Below the pieces are notes generated by a model. The model was not told the origin of the DNA. It did no database searches and was given only the letters and a program-made list of their open reading frames with translations. 63,072 nt of DNA from Kiritimatiellia bacterium. Its GTDB lineage: Bacteria > Verrucomicrobiota > Kiritimatiellia > RFP12 > UBA1067. Below are positions 48,218 through 57,609 of this stretch, piece after piece; the stretch's first letter is position 1, and every line of letters starts with the position of its first letter. Where the stretch lies: contig JAFRBA010000045.1 in assembly GCA_017405115.1 (NCBI GenBank), positions 1 to 63,072 of the forward strand, given 5' to 3'. The position numbers and the translations under genes were made by a program.

Positions 48218-49729
48218 TCAGAATGGATAAAGGACTTTCGCCTTTTCGTATGTCGCAGGTTCAGACGATATCGGCTCCCCTGCGACGCCCCAGGCGTTCA
48301 TGGGGCGCACCTCGAACGTCACGCTGTCGTGGTCGTTCGGAATCTCGAAGCGCCCGAAAAGGCAGATGACGTCGCCGGTATCGTACTTTTCCGGTCTGTA
48401 GCATTTCGGCGAATAGACACGCTTCGTCGAGACGATGCGCGTGACGAGCGCTTTCCTGAGAACCGCCCGCACCTCGTAGTCATACGCCCTAGGCGTCTTG
48501 GCGGTAGATTGCGCCGGAGGAAAGCGAACTTCGATCTGCTTGAGCTTGTTCCCAGCGCGATCCTGCCCGTCAATCATTTGTGCCGTTACCTTCGAGCCCG
48601 GCGCAAACTGCGGAACCGGCGCATTCCTGCCGCGAGATTCAAACGACGCCGTGCCGTCGTTCGGCCACGGAATCACCCACGGTGCGGCGACCAGCTCGCC
48701 GCCGTTCACAACATCCACGCGCTCGACGACAATCCTGTCCGACCATATCGTCATGACTAGAACATGCGAACCGTCAAGGACCGTATCGAGTTGCGCCATC
48801 TGATGCGGCGGATCCGTCTTCGCCGCGTCGCAGGAGCACTGTCCGTTTTCCCTCCCTGCGGCAGTGAGAAGCTTGAACAGTGCCGGCACCTGAATCGCTG
48901 TGAACGCGCCCTGCCAGAGCGACAACTCCTCCGTCGCCGTCCTGTGCTTGTGCCCATTGAACGAGATTGCGTTTGGATGCCTGGACAGAATCGCCGACGT
49001 ACGCCCGGAATCCTGTCCCGTCTGCGTAGGACCACCAACCGTCCCCTTGGGAATCTTGTGCTGCACATAGAAGAACGGTCGCGCGGAGTCAAATGTGTTT
49101 GTGGCGAAGAATTCCTCAAGCCCCGGAATGTACAGGGGGTCTGCATAGCGCATGCCATCCTCGTCGAGATTGACGAGATGCGCAAGCACGAAATCGAATC
49201 CCTTGACGCGCTTGCGCATGATCGGCGCAAAGTCCTCGTGGAAGGCAGCCTTCCACTGCGCGGCGCGGTCGTTCGTCGCGATGTCGCCGTTTCTGCGCAG
49301 CCATTCGCGCAAGTCCATGTTGCGCTCCTTGCACCACTTCATGTAATACGGCGAAAACTCCGGCTCGACGTCGTGGTCGCCGTAGATGAAGAGCTTCTCC
49401 ACATGCTCGCCGTCGGAACGCTTGTCGTCCGGGAACACGGAGTCCCAGATTGCGCCGAACCTGTAGAGTTCATTGGTGGTTCCCATCTGCGTGAGGTCGC
49501 CGCTGGCTATTACGCCATCCACCTTCCGCTCGTCCATGTACTTGAGCGCATTGCGCAGCATGTCCCATGTGTGCCAATCGTGCGAAGCGATGTGTATGTC
49601 GCTTATTATTCCGAACCGCCCCATCGGCTCTTCCCCTACGCTCACGTCCGCCACGTTCGCGACAACCATCGCCGCCGCAAAGACGCACAGTCCTGCGAAC
49701 GCCGTAGAGAAAATCGATTTGATGCTCAC
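48218..49729 (-). CDS. Secreted calcineurin-like metallophosphoesterase, 503 aa
   Basis: A signal peptide (SIKSIFSTAFAGLCVFAAAMVVANV) is followed by the metallophosphoesterase motifs: GIISDIHIASHDWH (D-x-H), VIASGDLTQMG (GD), FIYGDHDVEPE (GDHD in place of the usual GNHD), and FNGHKHRTATE (GHxH-like). A beta C-terminal domain follows. These enzymes hydrolyse phosphate esters using two metals; in glycan loci the substrate may be phosphorylated or the enzyme may act on nucleotides. It is one of six co-directional secreted genes. Confidence 0.82.
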   Translation of the reverse strand: MSIKSIFSTAFAGLCVFAAAMVVANVADVSVGEEPMGRFGIISDIHIASHDWHTWDMLRNALKYMDERKVDGVIASGDLTQMGTTNELYRFGAIWDSVFPDDKRSDGEHVEKLFIYGDHDVEPEFSPYYMKWCKERNMDLREWLRRNGDIATNDRAAQWKAAFHEDFAPIMRKRVKGFDFVLAHLVNLDEDGMRYADPLYIPGLEEFFATNTFDSARPFFYVQHKIPKGTVGGPTQTGQDSGRTSAILSRHPNAISFNGHKHRTATEELSLWQGAFTAIQVPALFKLLTAAGRENGQCSCDAAKTDPPHQMAQLDTVLDGSHVLVMTIWSDRIVVERVDVVNGGELVAAPWVIPWPNDGTASFESRGRNAPVPQFAPGSKVTAQMIDGQDRAGNKLKQIEVRFPPAQSTAKTPRAYDYEVRAVLRKALVTRIVSTKRVYSPKCYRPEKYDTGDVICLFGRFEIPNDHDSVTFEVRPMNAWGVAGEPISSEPATYEKAKVLYPF

Positions 49730-49782
49730 GTTAAAGCCTCCTTGCAGTTTAGTCTTCCAGAAATGCGCGTATCACACACCAA

Positions 49783-51984
49783 TTATTCGAGCCGTCCGTG
49801 CCCGATTCTGCCGTCGGCGAGGTTACGGACGCGGAGATTCGCGCCTGTCTTGTACGGACGCTTCCAGATGCCGTTCTCGACAACGCCGTAGCGCGGCTTC
49901 TCGCCATCGCATGCGACTTCGATCGGGATCATCACGTCCTTGTCGGGCGACGTCACGACGACCTCGCCGTCCGCCGCGACGGAAATCGAGAGCGGCGCGA
50001 GCTGTCGCGGCGCAACGAGCAGAATGCGACCGTCAGTCGTGGTGTACGAAACGGGTATCTCCACCCTGTCGTCGCGATTCGAGAACGGAACGGACTTGTG
50101 TGCCACGAGGTCGTACACCGCCCCCGCCTTGCGGCGCACCGTCACATTGCCTTCGTTCGGCAGACCCTTCTCCGCCAGCATCTTCCACTGCCCGACATAG
50201 TCGCCGTATTCGCGCTTGTCGTTGATCGCGAACACATAGTCGGCGTTGCGATAGGTGCGCACGTGCACGATTATGTATGGATTGTCAGAATCGCCGTACG
50301 GCTCGTAGGCCCATGCGAGGTCGCCGCGCAGCTGCTTCACTCCCTTGCAGATCATTTCCCTGTCCCGTACGCTGTTGAACTGCCGGTCGTAGGTCGACAG
50401 CAGATAGTCCGGCATCATCACGTCGGGGAGAAGGACGGGAACGAGGTTGGCGTCTGACGCGAGGACGCCGCCTTTCTTCTGGAACGCGGACAGTGCCTTG
50501 AACGTAGTGCGCAGGAGCGCCCCGCAGTCCGGCGCGAGCAGCACCTTCACAGAAGGCGGAATCCCGTCGCGCTCTATTTCCTCTTCGTAGATCACGTATG
50601 GCTGGAGGTTCGCCGCGACTGCGAGGTCGCCGTATCTCGGCGCGCGGCCCTGGCTGCTGCCGCCGAGACCGAGCAGGTGCGACGCGTGGCTCTCGAGCAT
50701 CGCCACCTCCGGCGCGCGCTCGGGCACGGCCTTGAAAAGCGGCCCGAGCGGGACCCCCGCCCGCAGAAAGGCGTCCTTCACGGCCTCGAACGTTTCGGGG
50801 TTCGTGAACTGGTAGCCGCCCCTCTGCTTGCCAAAGTTCTTCTCGTCCCCCGTGAGCGACGCGTCGAAGAAGCAGTTCCAGGCGTAGACGCCGATGCCGT
50901 CCACTTTGCGCGCGAAGAGCATCCACAGCGCTTCGCGCACGATGTCCGGCGGCTGCGTAATCCATGTGGCGTTCGGCCTGTCGGCCACCCACGCCGGTTC
51001 GTTCTCCACCTTCTTGCCCTTCGGTGCGCAGAACATGCGCCCGGCGATTCCCTGCAGCATGGTCATTACGCGCATCCCAGGTGTCCCGCGCGCCATCGCA
51101 TTCTGCATCGACACGACGTACGAGACGCCGAACGGCGACGGCTCCTCGTAGTACCACTGGCTGCCTACGCGGCATTTCGCGCCGCCGGACCCCCACAGCG
51201 GCGGGACGCGCACGACAGGGTCGTAGAACGAGAACACCTCCTTGCCAAGCACCTCCCGGAACACGTCGGTGCACATGTCCTGGTAGTCGTTCCAGCCGTC
51301 GCCCTTCTTCCAGAACCAAACGTAGTACTTGAGCGGCTTGTAGTCGGGCGTGACGACACGCGAGACCGGGAAGTCGGCCCGCATCGCGGCACCGCCCGCC
51401 CGCGAACCTGTGTATTCCTCCGGCGGATCGAAGCCGAGATCGCGGCGGCATGCGGCGGCGTATTCCGGTCGCCAGCTGGGAATGGAGCCGTCACGCACCT
51501 CGCTCGACGTCTGCACGCCGACCATCGCCGGCAGGTTCGTGAGCGCCTCCGCCGTGAAGGTGAACACCTTGTGCAGCTCTTCGCGGCAGGCGGGTATGTT
51601 GAAGTCCAGCGAGCGCGTGTTCTTCGTGCCGTCCTTTTTGAGCTGGGCGTAGTCATCCTGGATGCCGCTGCAGAAAGAGGCCTTAACCTGCTCCACGTGG
51701 TCGACGCCGTCGCGGTCCATCATCTCCAAGAACCTGCGGCGCCCATCGATGGACGCGGCGCGCTGTTCTGCGCTGTACCGGCTCCAGTTACTGCCGTGTG
51801 CGTTGATGAGCATGTTGAAACCCGCATCGACCGTCTGCCGGTAGAACGTCCCGTTCATGTACCAGAAGAAGCGGTACTGGTCGTCGGGATTGGCGCGCGG
51901 GCCAACGGGACCGAGGTCGGCGGCGAATACAGGGGAGAACGCCGCCACTGCGACAAGCCCGATCACGATATTTCTCACTTCCAT
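49783..51984 (-). CDS. Large secreted glycosidase-like protein, 733 aa
   Basis: Starts with a signal peptide (VIGLVAVAAFSPVFAAD). The first 430 residues have a TIM-barrel-like pattern (DDQYRFFWYMNGTFYRQT, MVGVQTSSEVRD, GIGVYAWNCFFDASL), followed by a glutaminase-like domain (VKVLLAPDCGALLRTTFKAL) and a beta C-terminal domain. This domain order resembles GH42-related beta-galactosidases, but I cannot name the family. It overlaps the upstream gene by ten bases. Confidence 0.65.
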   Translation of the reverse strand: MEVRNIVIGLVAVAAFSPVFAADLGPVGPRANPDDQYRFFWYMNGTFYRQTVDAGFNMLINAHGSNWSRYSAEQRAASIDGRRRFLEMMDRDGVDHVEQVKASFCSGIQDDYAQLKKDGTKNTRSLDFNIPACREELHKVFTFTAEALTNLPAMVGVQTSSEVRDGSIPSWRPEYAAACRRDLGFDPPEEYTGSRAGGAAMRADFPVSRVVTPDYKPLKYYVWFWKKGDGWNDYQDMCTDVFREVLGKEVFSFYDPVVRVPPLWGSGGAKCRVGSQWYYEEPSPFGVSYVVSMQNAMARGTPGMRVMTMLQGIAGRMFCAPKGKKVENEPAWVADRPNATWITQPPDIVREALWMLFARKVDGIGVYAWNCFFDASLTGDEKNFGKQRGGYQFTNPETFEAVKDAFLRAGVPLGPLFKAVPERAPEVAMLESHASHLLGLGGSSQGRAPRYGDLAVAANLQPYVIYEEEIERDGIPPSVKVLLAPDCGALLRTTFKALSAFQKKGGVLASDANLVPVLLPDVMMPDYLLSTYDRQFNSVRDREMICKGVKQLRGDLAWAYEPYGDSDNPYIIVHVRTYRNADYVFAINDKREYGDYVGQWKMLAEKGLPNEGNVTVRRKAGAVYDLVAHKSVPFSNRDDRVEIPVSYTTTDGRILLVAPRQLAPLSISVAADGEVVVTSPDKDVMIPIEVACDGEKPRYGVVENGIWKRPYKTGANLRVRNLADGRIGHGRLE

Positions 51985-52631
51985 GACAGGGCCTCCGCAG
52001 TGAATCCCACGTTGACGATCTTGCCCGCGCCGTCCTTCACGACGACCGTGTTGGCCGCCGTCGGGCCGTTCATCTCCTTCGTGACGTCGAGCCTGAACTC
52101 GCGCCCGCGCTGCATGTCATAGTCAAACTGGCCGACGTACACTTCGTTCATCCACACGTACAGGTCCTGCTTGGGCTTGCCGAACCAGAGCTCGACCGCA
52201 TCGTATTCGCCGAGAGGCGCCTTGAACGCGAACACGCCGCCCTTCGGCCGCGCCGTCTGTATGCGGACCGTGGCGTGGTCGTTCTGCGCGGAGGTGGACA
52301 GCGGCCTGTTGTCGCGGTAGAGCCCGCCCTTGCGGCATATCATCTTCGCGACGATTCTCACCGATGGCGACGGGTCGGAGAGAAACGGCTTTGCAATGGC
52401 CTCGGCCCCGCTCCTGTCCTCCGCGTGCTTCGCGTACGCGATGAACAGAGCGTGGCGCCGAACGAGTTCGTCTTCGTCCTTGAGCCCCGCCTCGATGGCG
52501 GCGTCGCGCCGCGCCGGGTCGGCCAGCGCCGCGCGCACCTCCTGGCGGTGTCGCACGTCCGGCGGAATCTCCGCAGTTCCTGCTGCAGACGCGGCAACTG
52601 TTGCCGCCAATGCAATAACCAGTCGGTTCAT
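51975..52631 (-). CDS. Secreted HEAT-like / beta-domain protein, 218 aa
   Basis: A signal peptide is followed by helical repeats (RRDAAIEAGLKDEDELVRRH, SDPSPSVRIVAKMIC) typical of HEAT-like repeats. The C-terminal 110 residues are a beta domain (DLYVWMNEVYVGQFDYD), like small carbohydrate-binding modules. No catalytic residues can be seen. It lies between two glycosidase-like genes with no gap. Confidence 0.6.
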   Translation of the reverse strand: MNRLVIALAATVAASAAGTAEIPPDVRHRQEVRAALADPARRDAAIEAGLKDEDELVRRHALFIAYAKHAEDRSGAEAIAKPFLSDPSPSVRIVAKMICRKGGLYRDNRPLSTSAQNDHATVRIQTARPKGGVFAFKAPLGEYDAVELWFGKPKQDLYVWMNEVYVGQFDYDMQRGREFRLDVTKEMNGPTAANTVVVKDGAGKIVNVGFTAEALSWK

Positions 52632-52651
52632 TGTTTTCTCCTCTGTCGTCT

Positions 52652-55072
52652 TCAGTATGCTTCCACCTCTGTCAGCCAGGCCTCTTCCCCGTCACGGCCA
52701 CCAGACAGACGCACCGTCACGGCGTCGGACGAAACGGGGGAAAACTCAACGGCAACCCTGCCGCCCGCGCCGCGAACGAACTCCGCAACCTTCCGCCCGT
52801 CAACCTCCACCGACCCCGATGCCACTGGGAATGCCCCCTTCGCGTCGCAGCAGCAAGTGACCACAACCTTGCCGAATCTCTTCTTCTCCCCGAACAGCAC
52901 CTTCACTGACGGCGACTTGTCATTGGCGTCCGGAGCCCAGCCATGGTACGGCAGATAGGGGAACTCGTCGGCGAAACCATCCTGCAGGAAATATCCCCAC
53001 GGCAGCCCCTTGCGTCCGCCAAGCACCCGCGCAGAGGATGTCTCGACCTTCGGGAAGCCAGCGTCCTGCTTGCCGGAGGCGACGCGAAGCATCTCGGCCC
53101 AAGTCAGGAACTTGCCCGCGACCGCCAGATTGCCCGGCTTGCAGCGGGCTGCCTCTGCCGCATCCACGGCGTCGCATGCGGCCTTGAAGGAAAACGCCCT
53201 GGGCCGCGAATGGAATACCTTCGCTTCGTACGGCGCGAAGTCCGCCGCGAACCGCCCGCCCGCCACCGCCGCCGGCGAAGTCTCCCCGCCAACATAGAAC
53301 GCCCCGGGCAGTTCCGGCGAGCGGAACTCCGCACGCACCGCCCGGCCTCCAACATTGACCGCTATCAGCAACGACTCATTCCCCGTCCGCTTCAGCGCGG
53401 CAACAAAGCCCTTCACGCCCGACGGGAGGATCGCCTCGACTTCGCGGCTTGGCGAGAGATACAGGTCCTTCGACTCCAGCAACTCGCGCAGCACGAGCTC
53501 AGGACCCATGCGGAGATGCTCCGACGGGGGCGTCATCGAGAAACGGCTGTAAAGAAGGAATCCGCGCGCGTCTCCCGCAAGGGCCATGAGGCACTGTTCG
53601 CGAATCTCGGCGTAGGTGGGCCCGCGGGTTATCCGGCCCGAGGCGCCTCGCTCGTGGAAATAGGGCCAGTCGAAGACCTGCGGGGTGAACATGGCGGAAC
53701 GTCCGTTCCGCGACGCCTCGTGCGCCCACTCGTACGTTCCGATGCGCGCGCCCACGGTTCCGCCGCCCTTCATGTAGACGGGGTATTTGTCCGGGCAGAG
53801 GATGTCGCCGGCGTTCTTGAAATCGCGGATGCCGCGCGTGGAGCAGTTTACCATCATCGTCGGATGGTACGGATCCACCTCGTTGACGATCTTCTTCGCC
53901 GCGTTGAAGAACGCAGGGTTGAGCTGGCGTCCCTCCGGCTCGTCCTGCATGTAGTACGCGAAGAAGCCCGGCAGAGCCTTCGCCCGCTCCGCGAACGCGG
54001 CAAGCGTCCTGCGGCGCTCCTCGCCGAGACCGTCGCCGTCGAACTCGCCCTGTGCCGCCGCCTTCCCGAAGAGCTTTTCACGCGGGACCGCGGAGAAGTT
54101 CTGGAGCGGGGAGAACACAAGCATGCAACCGTGCCGCCTGGCTCTCGCCACCCTTTCGTCGAGCTGCTCCGGACGGCGAAGCGTCTCGTTGTACTCCTGC
54201 GCTAGGTTGAGCCCCGGATACATGTGCCGGTACACTTCGCTGTACCAGCCGAAGGGAAGGGTCTTCTCGCCTTCCACGCGGATCACCCCGTCGGCATCGA
54301 TCCAAATCTCTCCCTCTTGGCGCGGAAGGTTCCGGATGCGCTTTGAGACGCCGCCCGCCCGTATGAAATACTCGCCTTTCGCCGCCCCCGCGAACGGAAA
54401 AGAAAAGCGGTTCGTCGCCGCGGCCAAATCGAACTTCACGCTTTTGCGGAAGTCCTTCCCCTCGAGCGACACCTCCAGCGGACTCCCGACTCCCTTGCGC
54501 AGAAGCACCACGCCCTCGATGCAATCCAGATGCATCGTCTCGAACACGCAGTCGAGATAGCACGGTGCCGTCAACTTGATTTCGACAGGCTCCGAGGCCG
54601 CGTCGTCCGTCCTGTTCGCGATTCCCGGGAATGCGCGCTTCTCGTAGAAACGCGGACTGCCCAGCGCGTCTGTTCGCGCAACGCGAACGCCCCACTTCTC
54701 GGCGAAATCCGCCCTCGCGAACGCGGAAACGGGAATCTCCGCCGTAAGCGCCCAGCCCTTTGCAGTCCGCTCGGTGGAGCAGCTCGCGCCGCTGCGCCAC
54801 TTCTCCGACACGTCGAAGCTGTCTGCGCCAAGGTTGTTGTCCTGCGCGACTGCCTCGCGCACCGCGCCTTCATGGTCGAACACGAGCCGGAACACCCTCG
54901 TCCCCTGCCCGTCCGGGTTCAGGAACAGCGCGACCGGATCAAGTCCTTCTGCCTTGGCCTTGAAATAGACGGCCGCAGCGTCGTTTTCGAGCCGCCACTC
55001 CACGCCGTCCGCCGCGACGCCTGCCAGCACAGCAAACGTCGCCGCAACAAGCGTCGCCACTCTGTTGCTCAT
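52652..55072 (-). CDS. Large secreted multi-domain glycosidase-like protein, about 806 aa
   Basis: After the signal peptide comes a CBM9-like or carbohydrate-binding domain (VEWRLENDAAAVYFKAKAEG, WALTAEIPVSAF). The middle is a TIM barrel (GFFAYYMQDEPEG with a candidate acid Glu; EWAHEASRNGRSAMFTPQVF), and residues beyond 640 form a discoidin-like domain (KVVVTCCCDAKGAFP). The ATG at 55072 is chosen over a GTG at 55084. Such proteins act on complex polysaccharides; the family number cannot be given from sequence alone. Confidence 0.65.
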   Translation of the reverse strand: MSNRVATLVAATFAVLAGVAADGVEWRLENDAAAVYFKAKAEGLDPVALFLNPDGQGTRVFRLVFDHEGAVREAVAQDNNLGADSFDVSEKWRSGASCSTERTAKGWALTAEIPVSAFARADFAEKWGVRVARTDALGSPRFYEKRAFPGIANRTDDAASEPVEIKLTAPCYLDCVFETMHLDCIEGVVLLRKGVGSPLEVSLEGKDFRKSVKFDLAAATNRFSFPFAGAAKGEYFIRAGGVSKRIRNLPRQEGEIWIDADGVIRVEGEKTLPFGWYSEVYRHMYPGLNLAQEYNETLRRPEQLDERVARARRHGCMLVFSPLQNFSAVPREKLFGKAAAQGEFDGDGLGEERRRTLAAFAERAKALPGFFAYYMQDEPEGRQLNPAFFNAAKKIVNEVDPYHPTMMVNCSTRGIRDFKNAGDILCPDKYPVYMKGGGTVGARIGTYEWAHEASRNGRSAMFTPQVFDWPYFHERGASGRITRGPTYAEIREQCLMALAGDARGFLLYSRFSMTPPSEHLRMGPELVLRELLESKDLYLSPSREVEAILPSGVKGFVAALKRTGNESLLIAVNVGGRAVRAEFRSPELPGAFYVGGETSPAAVAGGRFAADFAPYEAKVFHSRPRAFSFKAACDAVDAAEAARCKPGNLAVAGKFLTWAEMLRVASGKQDAGFPKVETSSARVLGGRKGLPWGYFLQDGFADEFPYLPYHGWAPDANDKSPSVKVLFGEKKRFGKVVVTCCCDAKGAFPVASGSVEVDGRKVAEFVRGAGGRVAVEFSPVSSDAVTVRLSGGRDGEEAWLTEVEAY

Positions 55073-55086
55073 CGCCAAGAACACTA

Positions 55087-57438
55087 CTACTCAAAGATCA
55101 AGATGAATCCCACCTTTTCGTATGCGGCGGTGAACGTGACCGAACCGTCGCCATTGGCCTTGCCCGTGACAGAAGACTTGTATCCGAGTATCTTCGGCAG
55201 GACGACATTCCCATCAAGGGCTTCGGCTGCCGCGGCCGGAACCGTGCAGACGCCAAACGAGAACTTTGAAGGAATCTCCCTTTTGTTCTCCGGCAGCTCA
55301 AGCGCGACGTCCAGCTTGCCGTCGGTCTCCGTCAGGTCGAACGGCGTCGTCCACTTCACGTCGTACAGGCCGTACTGCACTACGTCCGCGTCCGTTTCCG
55401 AAATCGGCGCAAACTTGAGGCCTGTTCCGGCTGCAAAGGAAATCGCAAGCCCGTCCGCGCCGCCCTTGGACGCGGGACGTATGCGCCCTGCGGCGACCTG
55501 AAGCACGTTCGTACCCGCAAGCGGCGTCGCCGACTGCGTGGACGTGAACTTGAGCGTTCCGCCGAGGGCGAGCGTTCCCGCGCCCTGTTTCACAAGGGTT
55601 CCCGCAAGCGTTGTCTGCGACGCGAGCGTAAGCGTGTTCGTCGCGTCGGGAACGGACACGTAGTTGCCGCCCGCGAAGTATACGCCGCGCGTCGGCTCCG
55701 CGAGCACGAGCGAGGCGTCCGCCTGCAGCCGCGACCAGTTGCTGAACGACAGCGCATCGTATGCGAACGCCGTGCGCGGCCCACCGAGCGCACGGGCGTC
55801 GGATATGCGCAGAGTCGTGTTCGTCGCAGGGTGGTTCTGGTTGTTTAAAACAGCGATCTTCCCCCTGAACTCCGTGTTCGTGCTGGAGAGGACGAAAACC
55901 CCGCGTCCGTCCTTTGTTTCGGATAATGTGTAGATACCCTGCAACGTGAGAACGCCGTCGCCTTTCAGCGTGGATGCGATAATGGCCGCGCTGGCTTCGT
56001 TCGCCGTGTACAGCCTGCCGCCCGTGCCCCTGCCGTTGGGATCGAACAGCGTCAAGGTGCCGCGCAAGGTGGAGTGATACATCGTCATTTTGGCATACAC
56101 GTTGTTTGCCATGACAAAATCGTCTATCGTAATATTGGGCACCGCAAACGTCAAGTTTCCAGCAGGCGAAGCGAGAACAAGCCGCTTGCCTCCAAAAATG
56201 TCATCCATCTGCGGCGTCACCACTGCCTTGTCCCAAGAGAGATAGTTCATGTCGGGATCAAGCGGCGTTCCTGCGGCAACGCCACTCCAGTGCGCGGAGT
56301 TCCCGGGCAGCCAGCTCGAATGGTTCCAGTCGTCAGCCGTCACAAGATGGACATACTTGTCCATGACGAGATACAAAACCTCGCTTCCATCAGAATCGGT
56401 TCCGGCTTCAAGCGAACATGCGAAGACCTTGCAGACTACATTAGGAGTGGGATCACCATTGCCAAACGAAGGGTATATCCTGAACGAATTGGTCGAGATG
56501 CCCGTACCAGAAGGGGCGATCAGGATGGGATGGCGGCGCACGGTGGGGTTGTCGTTCGGCAAATCGCGCACGTCCAGGCACACCTGCCCGGACGCAGGAA
56601 GCGTAAGCGTGTTCGTCACGCGAATCGTGCCGCCCGTCGTGTCGTTTACGGCGAACCGAATCGCAGACCCCGCCGCGAACGTGAGATTCGGGACTGAGAA
56701 GCACCCGTAGTACGGCGTGCCCGTGCCGCACGCCCCGATTGCGCCGCACGGGTAAAGCGACACGTTGCAGCCCATCGTCGTATCGCCAACCAGCACAGGG
56801 GTGCGATAGCCGATACTAGAGACGTAGGCCGTCCGAGCGGCGCTCTCGCCAACATACATCGTGCCGGTAAAGTCGCTCATGTCGCCGGTGAAGCGAATCG
56901 TCAATTGGTCGTTGTTCTGGTATGGCTTGAACACGCGGAGAAAGCCCGAACCGTGAAAAGCCCCCGAGAACGTCATCTGCGCGTTATTGCCGCCGAAGTT
57001 CTTGATATAAACGGGCGAAGCGGAAGTCCCATTCACAGTGATGTCGCCGCCAATCGTCATCATGCCTCCCGTCGCACGAGAGTAGAACCCGCCACAGTTC
57101 ATGACGACAGTGCCGAAGTCGTACGTCCAAGACCCAGTGACCTTGCTTCCATCCAAAAACCCCGCCTTGGACGTCGTGTTGTCGCCGAGGATTATGGAAC
57201 GCCCTCCGAAAGTGCCAGCCCCGCCGAAACCGCAGTACTTCCCGTCCGTGACGAGATAGTCATGATCGGGGCCAGGCGCCGCGCCGCCCCATTTGGAAGC
57301 ATCGGAGACGTCTGTAGCTGGCGCGGCATTCTCTCCTGTTGCCGTTCCTTGGAATACTATCGGATCGTCGGCCATTGCGCATGACGCCGTAAGCGCCGCC
57401 GCGAGAACGATTGAAACGCCTTCGATTCTTGCAGACAT
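55087..57438 (-). CDS. Large secreted beta-strand-rich surface protein, 783 aa
   Basis: The signal peptide (GVSIVLAAALTASCAMADD) is followed by a long Gly/Thr/Asn-rich beta structure (FGTVVMNCGGFYSRATGGMM, TLTLASQTTLAGTLVKQGAG) with LTLQG/TLxLGG motifs like the autotransporter-associated beta-strand repeat and beta-helix adhesins of Verrucomicrobiota. No C-terminal beta-barrel or PEP-CTERM tail is seen. The ATG has a good AAGGAG site upstream. As the first gene of the secreted operon it may bind the glycan at the surface. Confidence 0.65.
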   Translation of the reverse strand: MSARIEGVSIVLAAALTASCAMADDPIVFQGTATGENAAPATDVSDASKWGGAAPGPDHDYLVTDGKYCGFGGAGTFGGRSIILGDNTTSKAGFLDGSKVTGSWTYDFGTVVMNCGGFYSRATGGMMTIGGDITVNGTSASPVYIKNFGGNNAQMTFSGAFHGSGFLRVFKPYQNNDQLTIRFTGDMSDFTGTMYVGESAARTAYVSSIGYRTPVLVGDTTMGCNVSLYPCGAIGACGTGTPYYGCFSVPNLTFAAGSAIRFAVNDTTGGTIRVTNTLTLPASGQVCLDVRDLPNDNPTVRRHPILIAPSGTGISTNSFRIYPSFGNGDPTPNVVCKVFACSLEAGTDSDGSEVLYLVMDKYVHLVTADDWNHSSWLPGNSAHWSGVAAGTPLDPDMNYLSWDKAVVTPQMDDIFGGKRLVLASPAGNLTFAVPNITIDDFVMANNVYAKMTMYHSTLRGTLTLFDPNGRGTGGRLYTANEASAAIIASTLKGDGVLTLQGIYTLSETKDGRGVFVLSSTNTEFRGKIAVLNNQNHPATNTTLRISDARALGGPRTAFAYDALSFSNWSRLQADASLVLAEPTRGVYFAGGNYVSVPDATNTLTLASQTTLAGTLVKQGAGTLALGGTLKFTSTQSATPLAGTNVLQVAAGRIRPASKGGADGLAISFAAGTGLKFAPISETDADVVQYGLYDVKWTTPFDLTETDGKLDVALELPENKREIPSKFSFGVCTVPAAAAEALDGNVVLPKILGYKSSVTGKANGDGSVTFTAAYEKVGFILIFE

Positions 57439-57526
57439 TGACTCGGACTCCTTGTTTCAGACGAGGACTTGCTATGCGGAGGACCTTTCCGCCGCAGTCG
57501 ACAATTTCCCCTAGAAAACTAATTAA

Positions 57527-57602
57527 ATTATGCCACGCCGCCGCCAAATCGTCAATTCCCCCGTTTGGGGGAATGAGCAAACCATAGAAATTATTGTATA
57601 AT
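57527..57602. promoter_or_regulatory. Divergent promoter region with shared palindrome
   Basis: On the minus strand TTGACG (57555-57550) and CATAAT (57532-57527) are 17 bases apart, driving the secreted operon. The palindrome ATTCCCCC-loop-GGGGGAAT (57555-57574) touches this -35, the place where NarL-type class II activators bind. On the plus strand TATAAT (57597-57602) lies seven bases before the kinase ATG. The palindrome would also sit at the kinase promoter's -35, so one site could govern both directions. Confidence 0.75.
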
Positions 57603-57609
57603 ATCGTTT

